A stretch of 64,000 nucleotides of DNA from Glutamicibacter sp. PS (GTDB taxonomy: Bacteria; Actinomycetota; Actinomycetes; Actinomycetales; Micrococcaceae). The stretch covers positions 2,607,610 to 2,671,609 of the forward strand of contig JANCMB010000001.1 of the NCBI GenBank assembly GCA_031317595.1, in the 5' to 3' direction. Shown here piece by piece: positions 63,245 to 64,000 of this stretch. Positions within the stretch are counted from its first letter, which is position 1. The number at the start of each line of letters is the position of its first letter. Under the pieces are notes generated by a model. That model had not been told where the DNA came from and made no database searches. It saw nothing but the letters and a program-made list of their open reading frames with translations. The position numbers and the translations under genes are program-made.

Positions 63245-63358
63245 GATGTTTACCCATGCGAATTATGTGGCGAAAACCATGAGGAAGACGTGGCCCGGTA
63301 ACTCATGGGGACGCTTGGTTCGTCATGCCGCAGCCGTCTGGTCAATATGCAACAACGA

Positions 63359-63396
63359 CTCGGCCCGGCACCTCCGTTTGGAGATACCGGGCCAAG
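63359..63396 (-). terminator. Terminator after the arabinofuranosidase-like gene
   Basis: Arms 63359-63375 and 63380-63396 pair at 14 of 17 positions with a GTTT loop, about 100 nt beyond the minus-strand stop at 63495. The rest of the 269-bp spacer shows nothing else. Confidence 0.55.
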
Positions 63397-63494
63397 CCGC
63401 TATATGTACGCCGCTCGCTAATTCTTCTCTAGCCAGCGTCGATTGACGGTGCACCGTTTTCTACCGCGCAGTCGCCTCCAATTCCACTCTTAGG

Positions 63495-64000
63495 TCAGCG
63501 GTCGGACGATCCGGCGGTTGCCATGCGCAGGAAGGTAACGGAGTACGCCGGGACCTCGTAGTTCAGCCCGTGCTCCCCGGCCGCCACTTCGAAGTCACGC
63601 GGTATCACATTCTCCGGATCTTCCTTGGTGTTCTGCGCTTCCGGTGCCGCGACCAGTTCGGTGGCCTTCACCGGGCCCGCGAGGTTGGCGTCCGAAACCT
63701 CGATGGCCGCCTGCGTTGCCGTACCGGTCGGGTTGACCAGCTTGACGATCAGCTCATCGGTGTCGGCGTCGCGCGTCACCACCTGGTAGAGCGGCTTGGG
63801 TGCCGGCTCGGTGTATTCCAGCTGCAACTCCCCATCGAGGTACATCTTGATGGTGTTCCCCTCGACGACGATCTTGACCTGGTAGTCGCGTCCGGTTTCA
63901 ACGGAAATATCCTTCCCGGCCGCTACTTCACCCTGACGGGCGCCGTCGGCACGTTCAAGCACCGAGCGGGTGTTGCCCCAGCCACCGATATTCCACCAGT
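63495..64000 (-). CDS. Alpha-L-arabinofuranosidase-like protein, C-terminal part (gene cut by window end)
   Basis: The frame is open to base 64000, so its start lies outside the window; 168 residues are visible. They begin WWNIGGWGNTRSVLER, continue through a LamG-like stretch (YQVKIVVEGNTIKMYLDGELQLEY) and end with the beta-sandwich of the arabinofuranosidase C-terminal domain (ELIVKLVNPTGTATQAAIEV..LNYEVPAYSVTFLRMA). Family GH51-type enzymes release L-arabinose from plant polysaccharides. Whether it is secreted cannot be told from this part. Confidence 0.75.
   Translation of the reverse strand, partial: WWNIGGWGNTRSVLERADGARQGEVAAGKDISVETGRDYQVKIVVEGNTIKMYLDGELQLEYTEPAPKPLYQVVTRDADTDELIVKLVNPTGTATQAAIEVSDANLAGPVKATELVAAPEAQNTKEDPENVIPRDFEVAAGEHGLNYEVPAYSVTFLRMATAGSSDR

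Overview
The window is GC-rich, gene-dense DNA from an actinobacterium. GTG starts, many 4-bp ATGA/GTGA overlaps, apparent leaderless starts, an ECF41-type sigma factor, a bkd-type 2-oxoacid dehydrogenase and the overall gene content fit a Micrococcales (Micrococcaceae-like) chromosome. The genus cannot be fixed from sequence alone. I see no rRNA, tRNA, CRISPR array, transposase or phage genes.

Layout. 0.1-7 kb: a PuuP-like permease, a lipoprotein, then an operon of FCD/GntR regulator, class-3 asparaginase, aspartase and asparagine permease, which would convert asparagine to fumarate plus two ammonia. 7-13 kb: two DUF202-like membrane proteins, a lipoprotein, an Ada-AlkA/Ogt alkylation-repair pair and an S9 peptidase. 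13-18.5 kb: a two-gene envelope operon (TPM-like protein plus an 834-aa membrane coiled-coil protein) and an ECF41 sigma factor with its AhpD-like partner. 18.6-28 kb: branched-chain 2-oxoacid dehydrogenase (E1alpha, E1beta, E2), a HisC-like aminotransferase, a small holin-like membrane protein, a WXG100-like protein with a lipase-like protein, purB and an aldo/keto reductase.

28.5-63.2 kb is dominated by nitrogen and molybdenum metabolism. It holds a nucleobase permease; narK, the nitrate reductase catalytic subunit and its FAD electron-transfer subunit; nirB and a divergent nirD; mobA, moeA and xdhABC; guanine deaminase with an AzgA-type permease; and moaA, moaE, moeB, fdhD, moaD, a second moeA, moaC and mog. 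The molybdenum cofactor genes would serve the two molybdoenzymes encoded here, nitrate reductase and xanthine dehydrogenase, so nitrate and purines could both be used as nitrogen sources. An AAA ATPase gene in AT-rich DNA interrupts the nitrate/nitrite cluster. A CDGSH protein with a haem-oxygenase-like diiron oxidase lies beside xdh. The window ends inside an alpha-L-arabinofuranosidase-like gene.

The most interesting items are: a promoter, 16-codon ORF, candidate antiterminator and terminator array in front of xdhABC that looks like an attenuator; the diiron-oxidase/CDGSH pair; the WXG100-like/lipase pair; an ECF41 promoter match; and the ATPase island with a flanking 10-bp direct repeat.
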